DNA of 64,000 nt from Verrucomicrobia bacterium LP2A. GTDB taxonomy: Bacteria; Verrucomicrobiota; Verrucomicrobiia; Methylacidiphilales; Methylacidiphilaceae. Location of the stretch: contig JAFS01000001.1 of NCBI GenBank assembly GCA_000526255.1, positions 744,001 through 808,000 on the forward strand, read 5' to 3'. Below are positions 26,313-34,917 of this stretch, piece after piece (within the stretch, counting starts at the first letter, position 1; each line of letters opens with the position of its first letter). The notes beneath the pieces are model-generated. The model did no database searches. It was not told where the DNA came from and saw nothing but the letters and a program-made list of their open reading frames with translations. A program made the translations under genes and the position numbers.

Positions 26313-26454
26313 CATAAGCCAGATCGTCCAGCTCCTTCTTGTCGGCTATCCCATCCAACGCAACACACTCTGGCGGCACTGGAAGCAGATCTCCGACCCC
26401 GGCTGGGCCGACTGGAATAGGCTCCACGTCGAATGGAGGGCTTGGTACCGGTAG
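26313..26454 (+). pseudogene. C-terminal fragment of the secreted paralogue family
   Basis: Reads SQIVQLLLVGYPIQRNTLWRHW then KQISDPGWADWNRLHVEWRAWYR and stop, matching the last 45 residues of array copies 2-4. No N-terminal part or signal peptide is present upstream, so it is a relic. Confidence 0.7.
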
Positions 26455-26503
26455 GGCGATTGGGACGAGGCGGGCTGCGCTTGGGGCGGGCCAGGGGTGC
26501 CGA

Positions 26504-28045
26504 CTACTTACGACTCGCCACCCCCTGGACCCAGCTCGTAACGCGGCCAATGGCATCTTGCCCGGCGCTGCGCATTCCCTCGGTGACCGCCCCGTGGATC
26601 CGGCTATAGCTCTGCGTAAAGCCTTCGAGAAGGGCGCCACCCATGTCGGCAAAGGCGGAGGACCAGCCAAAGGCGATCCGCGCCGCCACAAAGGGAAACA
26701 TCGAGCCCGCGTGGATGAACGCCGCGACGATGTTGACGCCGAGGCTATAGAAGGCCCAGGCAGCCGCCACCTCGACCAAGCCATAGAGGGCTAAGGGTAA
26801 GTTCTGAACCATACCGCCACCGTCGCCAAGGTTCAAGCCCTTAAGAGCATTCCCAATCACGTTAATAATCGCAGATAAGATGCTGGGGCTGCTTGGAGGG
26901 GAAGAGGTACCTGTGGAGGTCCCCGGAAAGGGCCATCCGACCATCGCCTGCAAGACGCTCGGGATGGCCTGCCCGAAGACCGAATTCTCCGACTGGCCGA
27001 ACATGTAATGGAAGATCGTCTTGGAAAGCGCAAAGCCCGCACCCGCAAAGACAAAGTAGAGGGTGGGAACCAGGGCCGTAGCGGCCAAGGCTTGCAACAT
27101 TGGCCGCCAGATGCCCCGAAAGCTTGTAAAGAAGATGAAGGGGAGCATCGCAAGCCCAAAGGCCAGCAGCGCTTGATAGGCGAGCTCGCTTCCCGCCAAA
27201 ATCAAGATCTGGGTGAAGAGGAGCGTGAAGACGGCGGTGATCGCAAGAATCGCCGCCGTCACGATAAGCCCGATCACCATTCCGAGCGAGGTGATCAAGG
27301 GGATCCCGATGAGGAGGATGGTGTTCAGTTGGGAAGGTTCAGGCTGGCGAGGCTGTCCGACAGTGGGCACTAACGCATTCATTACAGCCGTCAATGCGTC
27401 TGTCAGTTGTTTATACAATTTCTGGTCGCCAAACGGGCCGGCGAGGCTATCTCCTCCGAATGGGCCCAGGACATTCCGGAACATCACGGTGCCGATGTAG
27501 TAGGGCCCGAACTTGAATGTCTGCGGCGAGGGTTGGCCGGTTGTAGTCGGCATGCCCATCCAGCTAAACCACCAGTCGACGGGATCCTGGGTAGTCGGGC
27601 TGCCGTCTCCCTGGCCCATCTGGGCGATCTGCCGGCCGATCTGCTGGCCGCCGCTAATCATCGCCTGGCGGTACTGGTCGATCAAGAGCTGCGGCGCCTG
27701 GGCGTAGATGAGGAGCCAGGCAAGAAAGGCGATGAGCGTATAGTCGAGGAGCTCATCGAGGATCGGCCGGCCGAAGATGATCCGCCATCCGGCAAAGATG
27801 GCGGCCGAGAAGAGGACCGTGGGCATCACCCCCTGAGCGATCGCCACCGAGTTCTGCCGGAGGAGGCTGCCGATCTGGTAGGCCAGCTGCATCATCGCCT
27901 GCATGAGGGCGGAGATGTTGCCCAGGATCTGATTTTGCTGGTAGCCCGAGCCCGCAGCATAGGCGCCCTCGGGGAGGAGGCCGAGGAAGAGGAGAACCAG
28001 GAGTGGCACGATCGCGCAGGCAAGCCAGGGGCGGCGGTGGCGCAT
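26504..28045 (-). CDS. TrbL/VirB6-like inner-membrane channel protein
   Basis: 513 residues from ATG 28045. A signal-like first segment (WLACAIVPLLVLLFLGLLPEGAYA) is followed by at least six more hydrophobic spans, among them VLFSAAIFAGWRIIFG, LLIGIPLITSLGMVIGLIVTAAILAITAVFTLLF and LFGLAMLPFIFF-type stretches. TrbL/VirB6 proteins are polytopic inner-membrane subunits of T4SS channels. It lies directly downstream of the TrbJ/VirB5-like gene, the same neighbourhood as trbJ-trbL in P-type systems. Identity rests on topology and context. Confidence 0.7.
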   Translation of the reverse strand: MRHRRPWLACAIVPLLVLLFLGLLPEGAYAAGSGYQQNQILGNISALMQAMMQLAYQIGSLLRQNSVAIAQGVMPTVLFSAAIFAGWRIIFGRPILDELLDYTLIAFLAWLLIYAQAPQLLIDQYRQAMISGGQQIGRQIAQMGQGDGSPTTQDPVDWWFSWMGMPTTTGQPSPQTFKFGPYYIGTVMFRNVLGPFGGDSLAGPFGDQKLYKQLTDALTAVMNALVPTVGQPRQPEPSQLNTILLIGIPLITSLGMVIGLIVTAAILAITAVFTLLFTQILILAGSELAYQALLAFGLAMLPFIFFTSFRGIWRPMLQALAATALVPTLYFVFAGAGFALSKTIFHYMFGQSENSVFGQAIPSVLQAMVGWPFPGTSTGTSSPPSSPSILSAIINVIGNALKGLNLGDGGGMVQNLPLALYGLVEVAAAWAFYSLGVNIVAAFIHAGSMFPFVAARIAFGWSSAFADMGGALLEGFTQSYSRIHGAVTEGMRSAGQDAIGRVTSWVQGVASRK

Positions 28046-28119
28046 GGGTCGGCCTTTTCTAGGGCAAGCTGGCAGGGGTCGCCCGCGCTCCGCGTTCGCT
28101 CGGCAAGGCAAGGAGATCC

Positions 28120-29790
28120 TCAGGCGCCGTTGCTCCCCGCGGGGACCTGCGCATTGATCTGGTTCATCAGCATGCCCGCGCTCCCGCCTCCATCGAGGAT
28201 CGTCCGCTGGATCATCCCTTGGCGGATATGCTCGTGGTCCTGGAGGAGCCCATACCGGGTCTGCCGATGGTGCTCGATCTGCTGTTGGAGGGTGTTCAGG
28301 TGCTGGTTCTTCGCGTTGATCTCGCTGTTCACCAGCATGCGGAACTGGGCGACCTGGGCGATTGGAAGATTGGGGTTGCTCTGGAAGCTTGCGGCGAGCT
28401 GCTGCGCGGCCGACTGGAGACCTTGCAGGTTTGTGATCACGCCCTGGGTGTGGGTGTAGAGCTGCCGGTTGATCTGCTCGCTCGCATAGTTCTGCTGAAT
28501 CCGCTGGAGGTTGGCCGCCATCTGGTTGAGGAAGATCTGCATCGCGTTCGCCCCCATGCCCGTGACGAGGGTGCCCGAGGCGCCCATGAGGCTTGAGGCA
28601 TTGAACTGGACGGGGATGAGCTCCAGGGTGGCTCGCGATGGGGAGCAGGCTTGGCTCTGGCTAATGGTCACAGGCTCTCCGGGCACGGTGTGGAGCGAAG
28701 CCGCGTGAATCGCCGGGGCGTTCTGCTGGGCATAGGAGTCCAGGGGATTGACGATCGGCGTTGCCCCTCCACTGCTCTGGGAGTGGCTCACCTGGTAGCG
28801 CTGGACCGCTCCCCAAGCCCCGTTGGTGTAGATGTCCGATGCGACCGGGCTCAACCCGTAGGCGGCATTCGGGTTGGGACCGGTGACCGGATGGTAGAGG
28901 CCGCCCGTGGCTCCCGATCCGTTCGGGAGGCCCGCCTGGGTGGTCCAGAACGCCGCCTGCTGCGGACCGGTGCCCTGCCAGATGGCGGTCTGGTAGGCGG
29001 CGTCGGTGGGATTGGCCGAACGAACGAAGGCACCGTTGCCAATCATCATGGCCCCACCGAGCACCGAGGGGAGGATGGTGGAGAGCGTTGCCGGGAGAGC
29101 CGCGCCGTTCAAGCCGCCGGCCGCTCCCATGGAGGCGAGGGAGCCCAGGCTGCCGAGGGTCCCCATACCCATCATCGCCAGAGGATTTGAGCCCCCCAGG
29201 AACATCGGCGCAAAGGCGGTCGCCATCATCGCGAGGTTCCCCAGGGTGCCGCCGAGGAAGGGGCTTCCGCTCCCCATGAACTGGCTGCCGAGCGACTGCG
29301 CGACCCCATATTGAGCGGCGGAGAGCCCGGTAAGGAGAAAAGGTGGCATCCAGGACATACCGAGCGGCATGCCCGAGAGTCCCATCATGTTGCCAACATA
29401 GCCGAGGCCGGAACCGACCAGGCCGGTGCCGTTGAAGGCCATCCCGAGGGGGCTGGTGGTTCCCGCCCCAAGCAGGTTTGCCGTTGCCAGGGGGCTCTGG
29501 TTGATCTGCCCCTCGTAGGCGGCCCATTGACCGAGGTTCGCCAGTTGAGAGGCGCTCTGCTTGGTCCCCTGCTCCATCTGCTGGAGAAGGAGGGTCTGCT
29601 GCTGGATCTGCTGGTTGGTCTGCTGAATGCAGGAGATTCCCTCCTGGATCTGCTGCATCAGCATCCCCGCCTCGGCCGTGAATGAGGTGACCGTAACCGG
29701 ATATTGCGCAGCGGCAGGGGGAGTTCGGGAGAGGGAGAGGCCCAAGACCGCCGTCAGGAGGACGAGGGAATAGGAAAGGGTTCGATTCAT
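28120..29790 (-). CDS. TrbJ/VirB5-like secreted protein
   Basis: 556 residues with a signal peptide (1-29, ending PPAAAQ). The next part, TSFTAEAGMLMQQIQEGISC then long Gln-rich helices, matches TrbJ/VirB5-type proteins, which sit at the pilus base or tip. The middle (about 110-330) is Gly/Met/Leu/Pro-rich and the C-terminal third again forms Gln-rich helices. At 556 residues it is about twice the usual length, owing to the Gly/Met-rich insert. Island motif TCCTATT ends 9 bases before the ATG. Confidence 0.65.
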   Translation of the reverse strand: MNRTLSYSLVLLTAVLGLSLSRTPPAAAQYPVTVTSFTAEAGMLMQQIQEGISCIQQTNQQIQQQTLLLQQMEQGTKQSASQLANLGQWAAYEGQINQSPLATANLLGAGTTSPLGMAFNGTGLVGSGLGYVGNMMGLSGMPLGMSWMPPFLLTGLSAAQYGVAQSLGSQFMGSGSPFLGGTLGNLAMMATAFAPMFLGGSNPLAMMGMGTLGSLGSLASMGAAGGLNGAALPATLSTILPSVLGGAMMIGNGAFVRSANPTDAAYQTAIWQGTGPQQAAFWTTQAGLPNGSGATGGLYHPVTGPNPNAAYGLSPVASDIYTNGAWGAVQRYQVSHSQSSGGATPIVNPLDSYAQQNAPAIHAASLHTVPGEPVTISQSQACSPSRATLELIPVQFNASSLMGASGTLVTGMGANAMQIFLNQMAANLQRIQQNYASEQINRQLYTHTQGVITNLQGLQSAAQQLAASFQSNPNLPIAQVAQFRMLVNSEINAKNQHLNTLQQQIEHHRQTRYGLLQDHEHIRQGMIQRTILDGGGSAGMLMNQINAQVPAGSNGA

Positions 29791-29799
29791 GGTTTCGGT

Positions 29800-29806
29800 A
29801 ATAGGA
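29800..29806 (-). promoter_or_regulatory. island promoter-like motif (GTGTCCTATT)
   Basis: Minus-strand TGTCCTATT ending 9 bases before the ATG of the TrbJ/VirB5-like gene. Confidence 0.55.
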
Positions 29807-29830
29807 CACCGGCAGCGACCGGGGCGCGCC

Positions 29831-30445
29831 TTAAGACCCGTTCGCGGGTGATCGAGCGACCAGTTCCTGAAGCTGGAGGAGGCGGGTCCGTCGATTGACA
29901 AACTCCTCCAGGTGCCGATCAAAGCGGACGAAGGGGAGGGGACGGGCTTTCCAGCGACGGTGGAGCGCCTGGCAGGCGGAGGCCAGCTCCCGGCAGACGG
30001 GGATCAGCATCCGACCCTGCGGATGGTCCGAAAACCGAGAGAGAAAGCCGAGCGACTGCTCGCCGACCGCCGGATCCTCGATCGGCATCGAGAGGAGCAC
30101 CGAGGCGGGGTCTTCCGCCGAGTCGATGACAAACCATTCGGTCCAGGCGTCGGGCGACTCGTCGAGCATTCTTGCCCAGATGGGATAGTCCCCTTCGAGC
30201 AGCTCGCGAAAGAGCTGCCGATCGATCCGGATTGCCGGAAAGGCGGGTTCTGATCTGCTCGTTCGGGGCAGGTCCTTTCCGAGGCGTTGGGTGAAGTAGG
30301 CTTCGAAGAGAAGCGCCCGCTGGCGCAGCGAGACGGATGGCAAGGCGCCATCGAAGAGATCGAGGGCAAGGTCCTCGGGATAGACGACCCGTTCCGGCCG
30401 CTCCGCGACTTCGCCCTTCGCTCCACTCTCCGGCTCACGCGCCAC
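29831..30445 (-). CDS. hypothetical cytoplasmic protein
   Basis: 204 residues from GTG 30445, which follows GAGAGG by 6 bases. Soluble and charged, no signal peptide. Contains VVYPEDLALDLFDGALPSVS, RQRALLFEAYFTQRLGKDLP and RRTRLLQLQELVARSP. Not recognised. Lies between the coupling-protein gene and the TrbJ/VirB5-like gene in one minus-strand run, overlapping the signal-peptide gene upstream at its leader. A cytoplasmic accessory or substrate-handling role is a guess. Confidence 0.65.
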   Translation of the reverse strand: MAREPESGAKGEVAERPERVVYPEDLALDLFDGALPSVSLRQRALLFEAYFTQRLGKDLPRTSRSEPAFPAIRIDRQLFRELLEGDYPIWARMLDESPDAWTEWFVIDSAEDPASVLLSMPIEDPAVGEQSLGFLSRFSDHPQGRMLIPVCRELASACQALHRRWKARPLPFVRFDRHLEEFVNRRTRLLQLQELVARSPANGS

Positions 30446-30460
30446 GATCGCCTCTCGGGT

Positions 30461-30754
30461 TCATCGCAAAGGGGGGAAGGGGCCGCTTCTCCGGTGTCCC
30501 CCGATCTCGTGGATGCCTCCCTCGAGCATGGCTCCCAACTCCAGGACCCAGTGCTCGAGGCCCTGACCCGTCTTTCCCCATCCGGCTGCGGCGATCTGAG
30601 CGACGCCTTGCCAGAGGAAGCGGCTCGCGTCGCGCCGGGAACGGGAAAGGAGCGTGGCGGCGCTCTGCACCGCCGGGAATGCGATGAAGGCAAAGAAAAG
30701 AAGGCGGGAGAAGCCAGTCCGGGAGGGAGAGGGGAGAGAGGATCTTGTCGACAT
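30461..30754 (-). CDS. small exported protein
   Basis: 97 residues with a hydrophobic N-terminal segment (TGFSRLLFFAFIAFPAVQSAA, about 13-33), either a signal peptide or an anchor. The remainder is short with Trp and Gly-His-rich ends. Tightly packed between neighbours (34 bases from the gene above). Not recognised. Confidence 0.55.
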   Translation of the reverse strand: MSTRSSLPSPSRTGFSRLLFFAFIAFPAVQSAATLLSRSRRDASRFLWQGVAQIAAAGWGKTGQGLEHWVLELGAMLEGGIHEIGGHRRSGPFPPLR

Positions 30755-30788
30755 GGCTCCTATGGTGGGGCGATCCGGGATCTCGGCG

Positions 30789-31181
30789 CTACTGCCCCTT
30801 TCGGGCGCGAACCGCGTCGGTGTACCGCTGCTTGAGCTCCGCCTGGTGCTCCCCTTCCTCGACCATCATCCGGATCCTCTGCGGCGTGCCGATGTAGCGC
30901 GCGTAGAGATGGGTGGTGGTGAGGAGGATGACCGCAAGGACGACCGTGTAGAAGCAGAAGACCCCAAGGTCCGCAGCGGAGCGGGAGCCGGCGAGGAGAT
31001 AGGCGATCGCGACGGGGAGAGCGAGCCAGAGCTCCGGGCCCGAGGAGACCGTGCTCGAGAAGAACAAGCGGTCGCCGTTGACGGTCAGCACACCGGCGAT
31101 CAGCGCCAGGAAAATCAGGCCAACCATCTGGAGGTTCTGCTGGTTCACCCCCGCATTCGGGTTTTGAATCTGCTCAAACAT
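30789..31181 (-). CDS. small inner-membrane protein
   Basis: 130 residues with three predicted membrane spans (about 20-35, 50-66 and 72-92) and a charged C-terminal tail (IRMMVEEGEHQAELKQRY). Two spans plus tail is typical of small T4SS accessory membrane proteins. No family recognised. Lies 58 bases downstream of the coupling ATPase gene. Confidence 0.65.
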   Translation of the reverse strand: MFEQIQNPNAGVNQQNLQMVGLIFLALIAGVLTVNGDRLFFSSTVSSGPELWLALPVAIAYLLAGSRSAADLGVFCFYTVVLAVILLTTTHLYARYIGTPQRIRMMVEEGEHQAELKQRYTDAVRARKGQ

Positions 31182-31239
31182 CTTGCCGCTTCCTTTCTTC
31201 GGTATGGGTGTGGATGCTGCGAACGACTCCTTCCGCTTC

Positions 31240-33396
31240 CTACCGCGGAATGAGATGGAGGAGAAATTGCACCCGCTTGAAGCTTCGCCGGCCGAAACGA
31301 GGATGGAGCTTCACGATCGCCTCCCCATCCTTGAGCTTGGGAAAGACGTAGGGTGGATAGAGGAGGTCCTTCCGGAAGTTGATTTGAAAATCCTGAGCGG
31401 CGATCGGCTTGTTGAGATCGAAGAGAAGCTCCTGCGTTCCGCGGGAGAGGTAGCCCTCGCTCCGATCGACCTCTCCAAAGAGCCGGGAGGCGAATTCGTT
31501 GGTCGCCGTATGCGGATTTCGGAGAAAGATCATGGTGGCCGTATTGGTGAGGATGGCGTCGATCTCGGGCTTCGGGAGCCGGCCCTCCAGGACCGCCAAG
31601 GACTGGAAGGCGACGATGCAGGCGCAGCGGTATTCGCGGGCCTTGTCGAAGAAGCCGCGCTCCCCCGTCCAGTCGCCCGTGGTGGCGACCGTGGCAAACT
31701 CGTCGCAAAGATAGACTACGGGCCGCTCCTGGTTGATCGGCGCCTCCCCCTCCTTTTTCAAGGTCTTGCGCGCCAGCACGGTCCGAAAGAAGTCGAGCTT
31801 GAGCAAGAGGCTCGCCACCTTTGCCGCATTCCGCCAGCGGGCGAAGTTCATGTCGAGCACGACGATCTTCCCCTGGTCGATGACCTCGCGGAAGGAGAGC
31901 TTCCCGCCAGGACGGACGATCTGGCTGAACGGAGGTTGCGTCATGAGCGAGGTGAGGGTGGAGACGGTCATGCCGATCGACCCGGAGGTGCGTTCGTTGG
32001 CGATGTTGAGGTATTCCCCCCGAAAGTAGAGGTAGATCTCGTCGGAATTCGGTTCCTTCCCCTCGTGCCGCAGGAGGCGCTCGTACTGATCGAGCCACCG
32101 CTGGAGCGGCCCATGCTCGGGTTCCGGGATTGCCGTGCGGTGGAGCTGTGAGAGCAGGGCCATCCCCTGGTCGGCTTCGCTCAGGAAGTCGAGAAAGAGC
32201 TCGCGAAGCTCCCCTCCCCGCTCTTCGAGCAATCCGCAGCGGGCCATGAGCCCGCGGAATCGATTGGCGACTTCCTCGATGACGCTGGCCGTCCGCCCAT
32301 AGAGGTTCTCGTCGAGCCGGTTAGAGTAGAGCATCGACCGCAGCGCGCGGACCTGGGGGAGGTAGCCGAGCAGGGAGTAGGCAGCGGGGGCGCCACGCAG
32401 CTTCGGCTGGAGATCTCCCTCGATCCATTTGATCGCGCTTTCGAGGCCACCCCGTTCGAGGAGCCACGCCTCCCTTTCGTCGTCGCCGGGAGGAACGGTG
32501 CCCTCCCGGTACGCTTGAAGGCTCTTTTTGATCCGGATCAGCAGGAGGGGAATCTCGGGCTCGACCCGGTTGGTGATCCGCGAGAGCTTCTCAAAGCTGG
32601 CGAAGACCTTGTCGCGCAGCTCCTTGATCACGCTCTCCGCCTGCGTGATGAGCCCCTGGTTCGCCGGCTGTCCCCGGTCCATCACCAATAGGTTCAAGAG
32701 GGAAAAGGACATGGGCGGGGGTCCCGGGTCGACCAGCCCCTTGTTGCTCGCGTCGATGAGCGCCCGGTGGAGCTGGAAGAGGGAGGTAAAGAGCTTGCGG
32801 CCCGCCGCATCCCAAAACGGATCTTGCGCGGTCTTCCCATCGTCGACCGCCTGCTTGAGCGTGATCATCAGGTCGCCCAGCTCCGAGGGGAGGGCATTCG
32901 GATCGTTGAAAGGGTCGATCGCTAGATCGTGGTCGGGCCCGAAGAGGAGGAGATCGTCGGTTCGATCGTACCTCCCCGCCAGCCAGCGGAGGATCTCGGT
33001 GAGCTCGCACTTTCCGTCCAGGAAGAAGCCCCCCATCTTGCGCTCCTGGAGCGCTTCGGGGTTGCGCAGGTCGCTCGCCCGAAAGAGGCTCTCCAGGATC
33101 TGGGTGAGAACGTAGCGCGTCTTTCCCGCTCCGGAACCCCCGACGATGCTCACATGGGAGTAGAGATCCCGGATCGTCAGCGGCTTTCCCCGCTCGTCGA
33201 GAAGCTCTTGGGGTTCGGTCGCCACCCGAAACCGGAGGGCTCCCCATTCCCCTTCCGCAATCGGGGCGCGTTTCCAGTAGCCGAGTCCGCCGGTTCGAGC
33301 CGCTGCCGTCGCCTTCGGCGCCTTCGGATCGACGGAGAGCGGGGCGAGGAGCCGCTTGCCAAGAGCCTGGCCCAGAGTCTGCAATTTTTCGAGCAT
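31240..33396 (-). CDS. type IV coupling protein (VirD4/TraD/TraG-like ATPase)
   Basis: 718 residues. Walker A GGSGAGKTRYVL at about 86-97 and Walker B VVYLCDEFATVATTGDW at about 535-550, followed by AFQSLAVLEG and MIFLRNPHTA, typical of VirD4/TraD-class motor ATPases that bring substrates to a T4SS. There is no clear N-terminal membrane pair, so it may reach the membrane through a partner such as the divergent membrane protein at 33474. Its C-terminal part ends QFLLHLIPR. In conjugation it would recognise a relaxosome; in protein secretion it recognises effectors. Island motif CCCTATT upstream. Confidence 0.9.
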   Translation of the reverse strand: MLEKLQTLGQALGKRLLAPLSVDPKAPKATAAARTGGLGYWKRAPIAEGEWGALRFRVATEPQELLDERGKPLTIRDLYSHVSIVGGSGAGKTRYVLTQILESLFRASDLRNPEALQERKMGGFFLDGKCELTEILRWLAGRYDRTDDLLLFGPDHDLAIDPFNDPNALPSELGDLMITLKQAVDDGKTAQDPFWDAAGRKLFTSLFQLHRALIDASNKGLVDPGPPPMSFSLLNLLVMDRGQPANQGLITQAESVIKELRDKVFASFEKLSRITNRVEPEIPLLLIRIKKSLQAYREGTVPPGDDEREAWLLERGGLESAIKWIEGDLQPKLRGAPAAYSLLGYLPQVRALRSMLYSNRLDENLYGRTASVIEEVANRFRGLMARCGLLEERGGELRELFLDFLSEADQGMALLSQLHRTAIPEPEHGPLQRWLDQYERLLRHEGKEPNSDEIYLYFRGEYLNIANERTSGSIGMTVSTLTSLMTQPPFSQIVRPGGKLSFREVIDQGKIVVLDMNFARWRNAAKVASLLLKLDFFRTVLARKTLKKEGEAPINQERPVVYLCDEFATVATTGDWTGERGFFDKAREYRCACIVAFQSLAVLEGRLPKPEIDAILTNTATMIFLRNPHTATNEFASRLFGEVDRSEGYLSRGTQELLFDLNKPIAAQDFQINFRKDLLYPPYVFPKLKDGEAIVKLHPRFGRRSFKRVQFLLHLIPR

Positions 33397-33408
33397 CGCA
33401 GAGGGAGT

Positions 33409-33415
33409 AATAGGG
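33409..33415 (-). promoter_or_regulatory. island promoter-like motif (TTGCCCTATT)
   Basis: Minus-strand TTGCCCTATT, 12 bases before the ATG of the coupling-protein gene. Confidence 0.5.
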
Positions 33416-33449
33416 CAACGGGGATTTGCCGCGGCCGGTGGCGCGCCTG

Positions 33450-33456
33450 TTCTATT
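33450..33456 (+). promoter_or_regulatory. island promoter-like motif (TGTTCTATT)
   Basis: TGTTCTATT, 17 bases before the ATG at 33474, in the same 77-base gap as the divergent copy at 33409. Confidence 0.45.
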
Positions 33457-33473
33457 CTTTCCTCCATCCCGTC

Positions 33474-34136
33474 ATGAACGAAGAGGAGACCGGATGGCCC
33501 GCCCATTGGCGGACGTGGGTGCGTGGGGTCGGCGAAGGCAAGGTGGATGGCTTTGTTCTTCGCTCGGAGCCCGCGGATTGGCCAGAAAAGTGGCCGGATG
33601 GGTCGGCGATCGTCTCCTTCTCTGCGGGGGGCGGGCGGAGCCTGCTCATCCGGGAAGGCGCCTGGCGGGCCTACGGGATTGCGAGCCCCGAAGAGTTCCG
33701 GCAGAAGTGCCAGCGCCGGGCAATCCCCGCCAAAACGGCGGCGGGCATCCTCTCGCTCGGGGTCTGCCGGAAGACGACCGTCCGCTCTTTTTCGGGATAT
33801 GTCTATCTTCCCGAATGCCCGGAGCCCCTGGTCGTCCGGCTGGAGAACGGGCAAGAGCTCGCCGAGGTCGAGGCGCTGGCCAAGGAGATCGAGCCGCAAG
33901 CGATCCTCCAAAAAGGGATCCAGTTTATCGACATGTTCCGCGATCTGCCAACCCTCTGGCGCGCCGTTCCCCCCTCCCGCCGCAAGCCAGCCCGGCTGGG
34001 TGCGGCATTGGCGGCAATCGCCTTCCTCTGCGCCACGGCCGGCTTCTTCTGGAGTCGCGCCACGCTCCTGGCGGTGGCCGCCGAAGGCCTCGCGCTGCTC
34101 GTCTTTTGGCGCCTCCATCGCCGGAGCGGGAGCTGA
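33474..34136 (+). CDS. membrane protein next to coupling ATPase
   Basis: 220 residues. The first 165 residues are soluble (VDGFVLRSEPADWPEKWPDG, GVCRKTTVRSFSGYVYLPEC) and the end carries two adjacent membrane spans (about 170-190 and 192-210, LGAALAAIAFLCATAGFFW and ALLAVAAEGLALLVFW-type). Divergent from the coupling ATPase, which itself lacks obvious spans, so it may anchor that ATPase. Function not recognised. Confidence 0.65.
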   Translation: MNEEETGWPAHWRTWVRGVGEGKVDGFVLRSEPADWPEKWPDGSAIVSFSAGGGRSLLIREGAWRAYGIASPEEFRQKCQRRAIPAKTAAGILSLGVCRKTTVRSFSGYVYLPECPEPLVVRLENGQELAEVEALAKEIEPQAILQKGIQFIDMFRDLPTLWRAVPPSRRKPARLGAALAAIAFLCATAGFFWSRATLLAVAAEGLALLVFWRLHRRSGS

Positions 34137-34252
34137 GCCGCTCGAACCCCAAACGCGATCGTGGCGCAGGGCAAGAACGGCTCAGGAGCGGAAGGAGACG
34201 AGGGAAAGGGGGAATGGGCCGCGCGAGCCGGCGGGTCCAGCGGAAAGAACCT

Positions 34253-34900
34253 TCACTCCCGTGAGGAGAAAGTTTCCTTCTCCGCGTGCGCGGGGGGACA
34301 GAGCTCGCCAAATCCTCGCTTGTTCCGCAGCTCCTTTTCAATGAAGGCTTGGGCTTGGGCCAGGTACTTCGAGGCGCGCTGCCGGCTGATGCCCATGTAG
34401 TAACCAACGCTTGTCGGGCTCAAGGCGGGATCCGGCTCATCGGCGCGCCGCTGGAGCGTGCCGAGGCCACAGATTCCCCGGCAGTAGAAGGGACAGCTCC
34501 TCTCCTCTAGCCGGAATCCTTTCCGGGAGCAGCGCAAGACGGCCAGGCAGAGAACCACTTCGTCCAGCCCCGACGTTGGCCGTTTCCGCTGGCCCGGGAA
34601 AACGGCGAGGAGATCCTGCCGGTAGGTCTCCCGCAGCTCACCGGGCCACCTCTCGAGGGGGGACCAGAGATGGAGCCAGCCCGACCGGACCCGGCTCACA
34701 TCGATCGCCCCCGCTTTGCACTCGCTCTCGAGCGTAAGGAGGGAAGGGGGGATGGGAGGAAGGGAAGAGTTCTCCCGCAAGCTTCTCAGAAAGCGGAGCT
34801 CTCGAGCGAGCTCCTCCGGGCTAGCCGCATGGCCGTTGCGGGCGCCGTCGCGGCCTTCGATCGAAGAGAGCGCGCCTTCCGGGACTGAGCGCGTCGCCAT
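34253..34900 (-). CDS. HTH protein with Cys cluster, probable regulator
   Basis: 215 residues. The C-terminal part SPTSVGYYMGISRQRASKYLAQAQAFIEKEL (about 163-193) is a plausible helix-turn-helix of the sigma-region-4 kind. Before it, CPFYCRGICGLG (about 137-148) places three Cys close together, with a fourth further upstream, a possible metal or Fe-S site. Divergent from 34918 with only 17 bases between the start codons. Likely a DNA-binding regulator of island genes, by inference only. Confidence 0.55.
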   Translation of the reverse strand: MATRSVPEGALSSIEGRDGARNGHAASPEELARELRFLRSLRENSSLPPIPPSLLTLESECKAGAIDVSRVRSGWLHLWSPLERWPGELRETYRQDLLAVFPGQRKRPTSGLDEVVLCLAVLRCSRKGFRLEERSCPFYCRGICGLGTLQRRADEPDPALSPTSVGYYMGISRQRASKYLAQAQAFIEKELRNKRGFGELCPPAHAEKETFSSRE

Positions 34901-34917
34901 AACCTATGGATTAGGTC
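34901..34917. promoter_or_regulatory. bidirectional start-to-start promoter-like sequence
   Basis: AACCTATGGATTAGGTC fills the whole gap between two divergent ATGs. ACCTA and TAGGT form an inverted repeat with a five-base spacer. Near-copy of the gap at 18234-18251. Confidence 0.5.
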
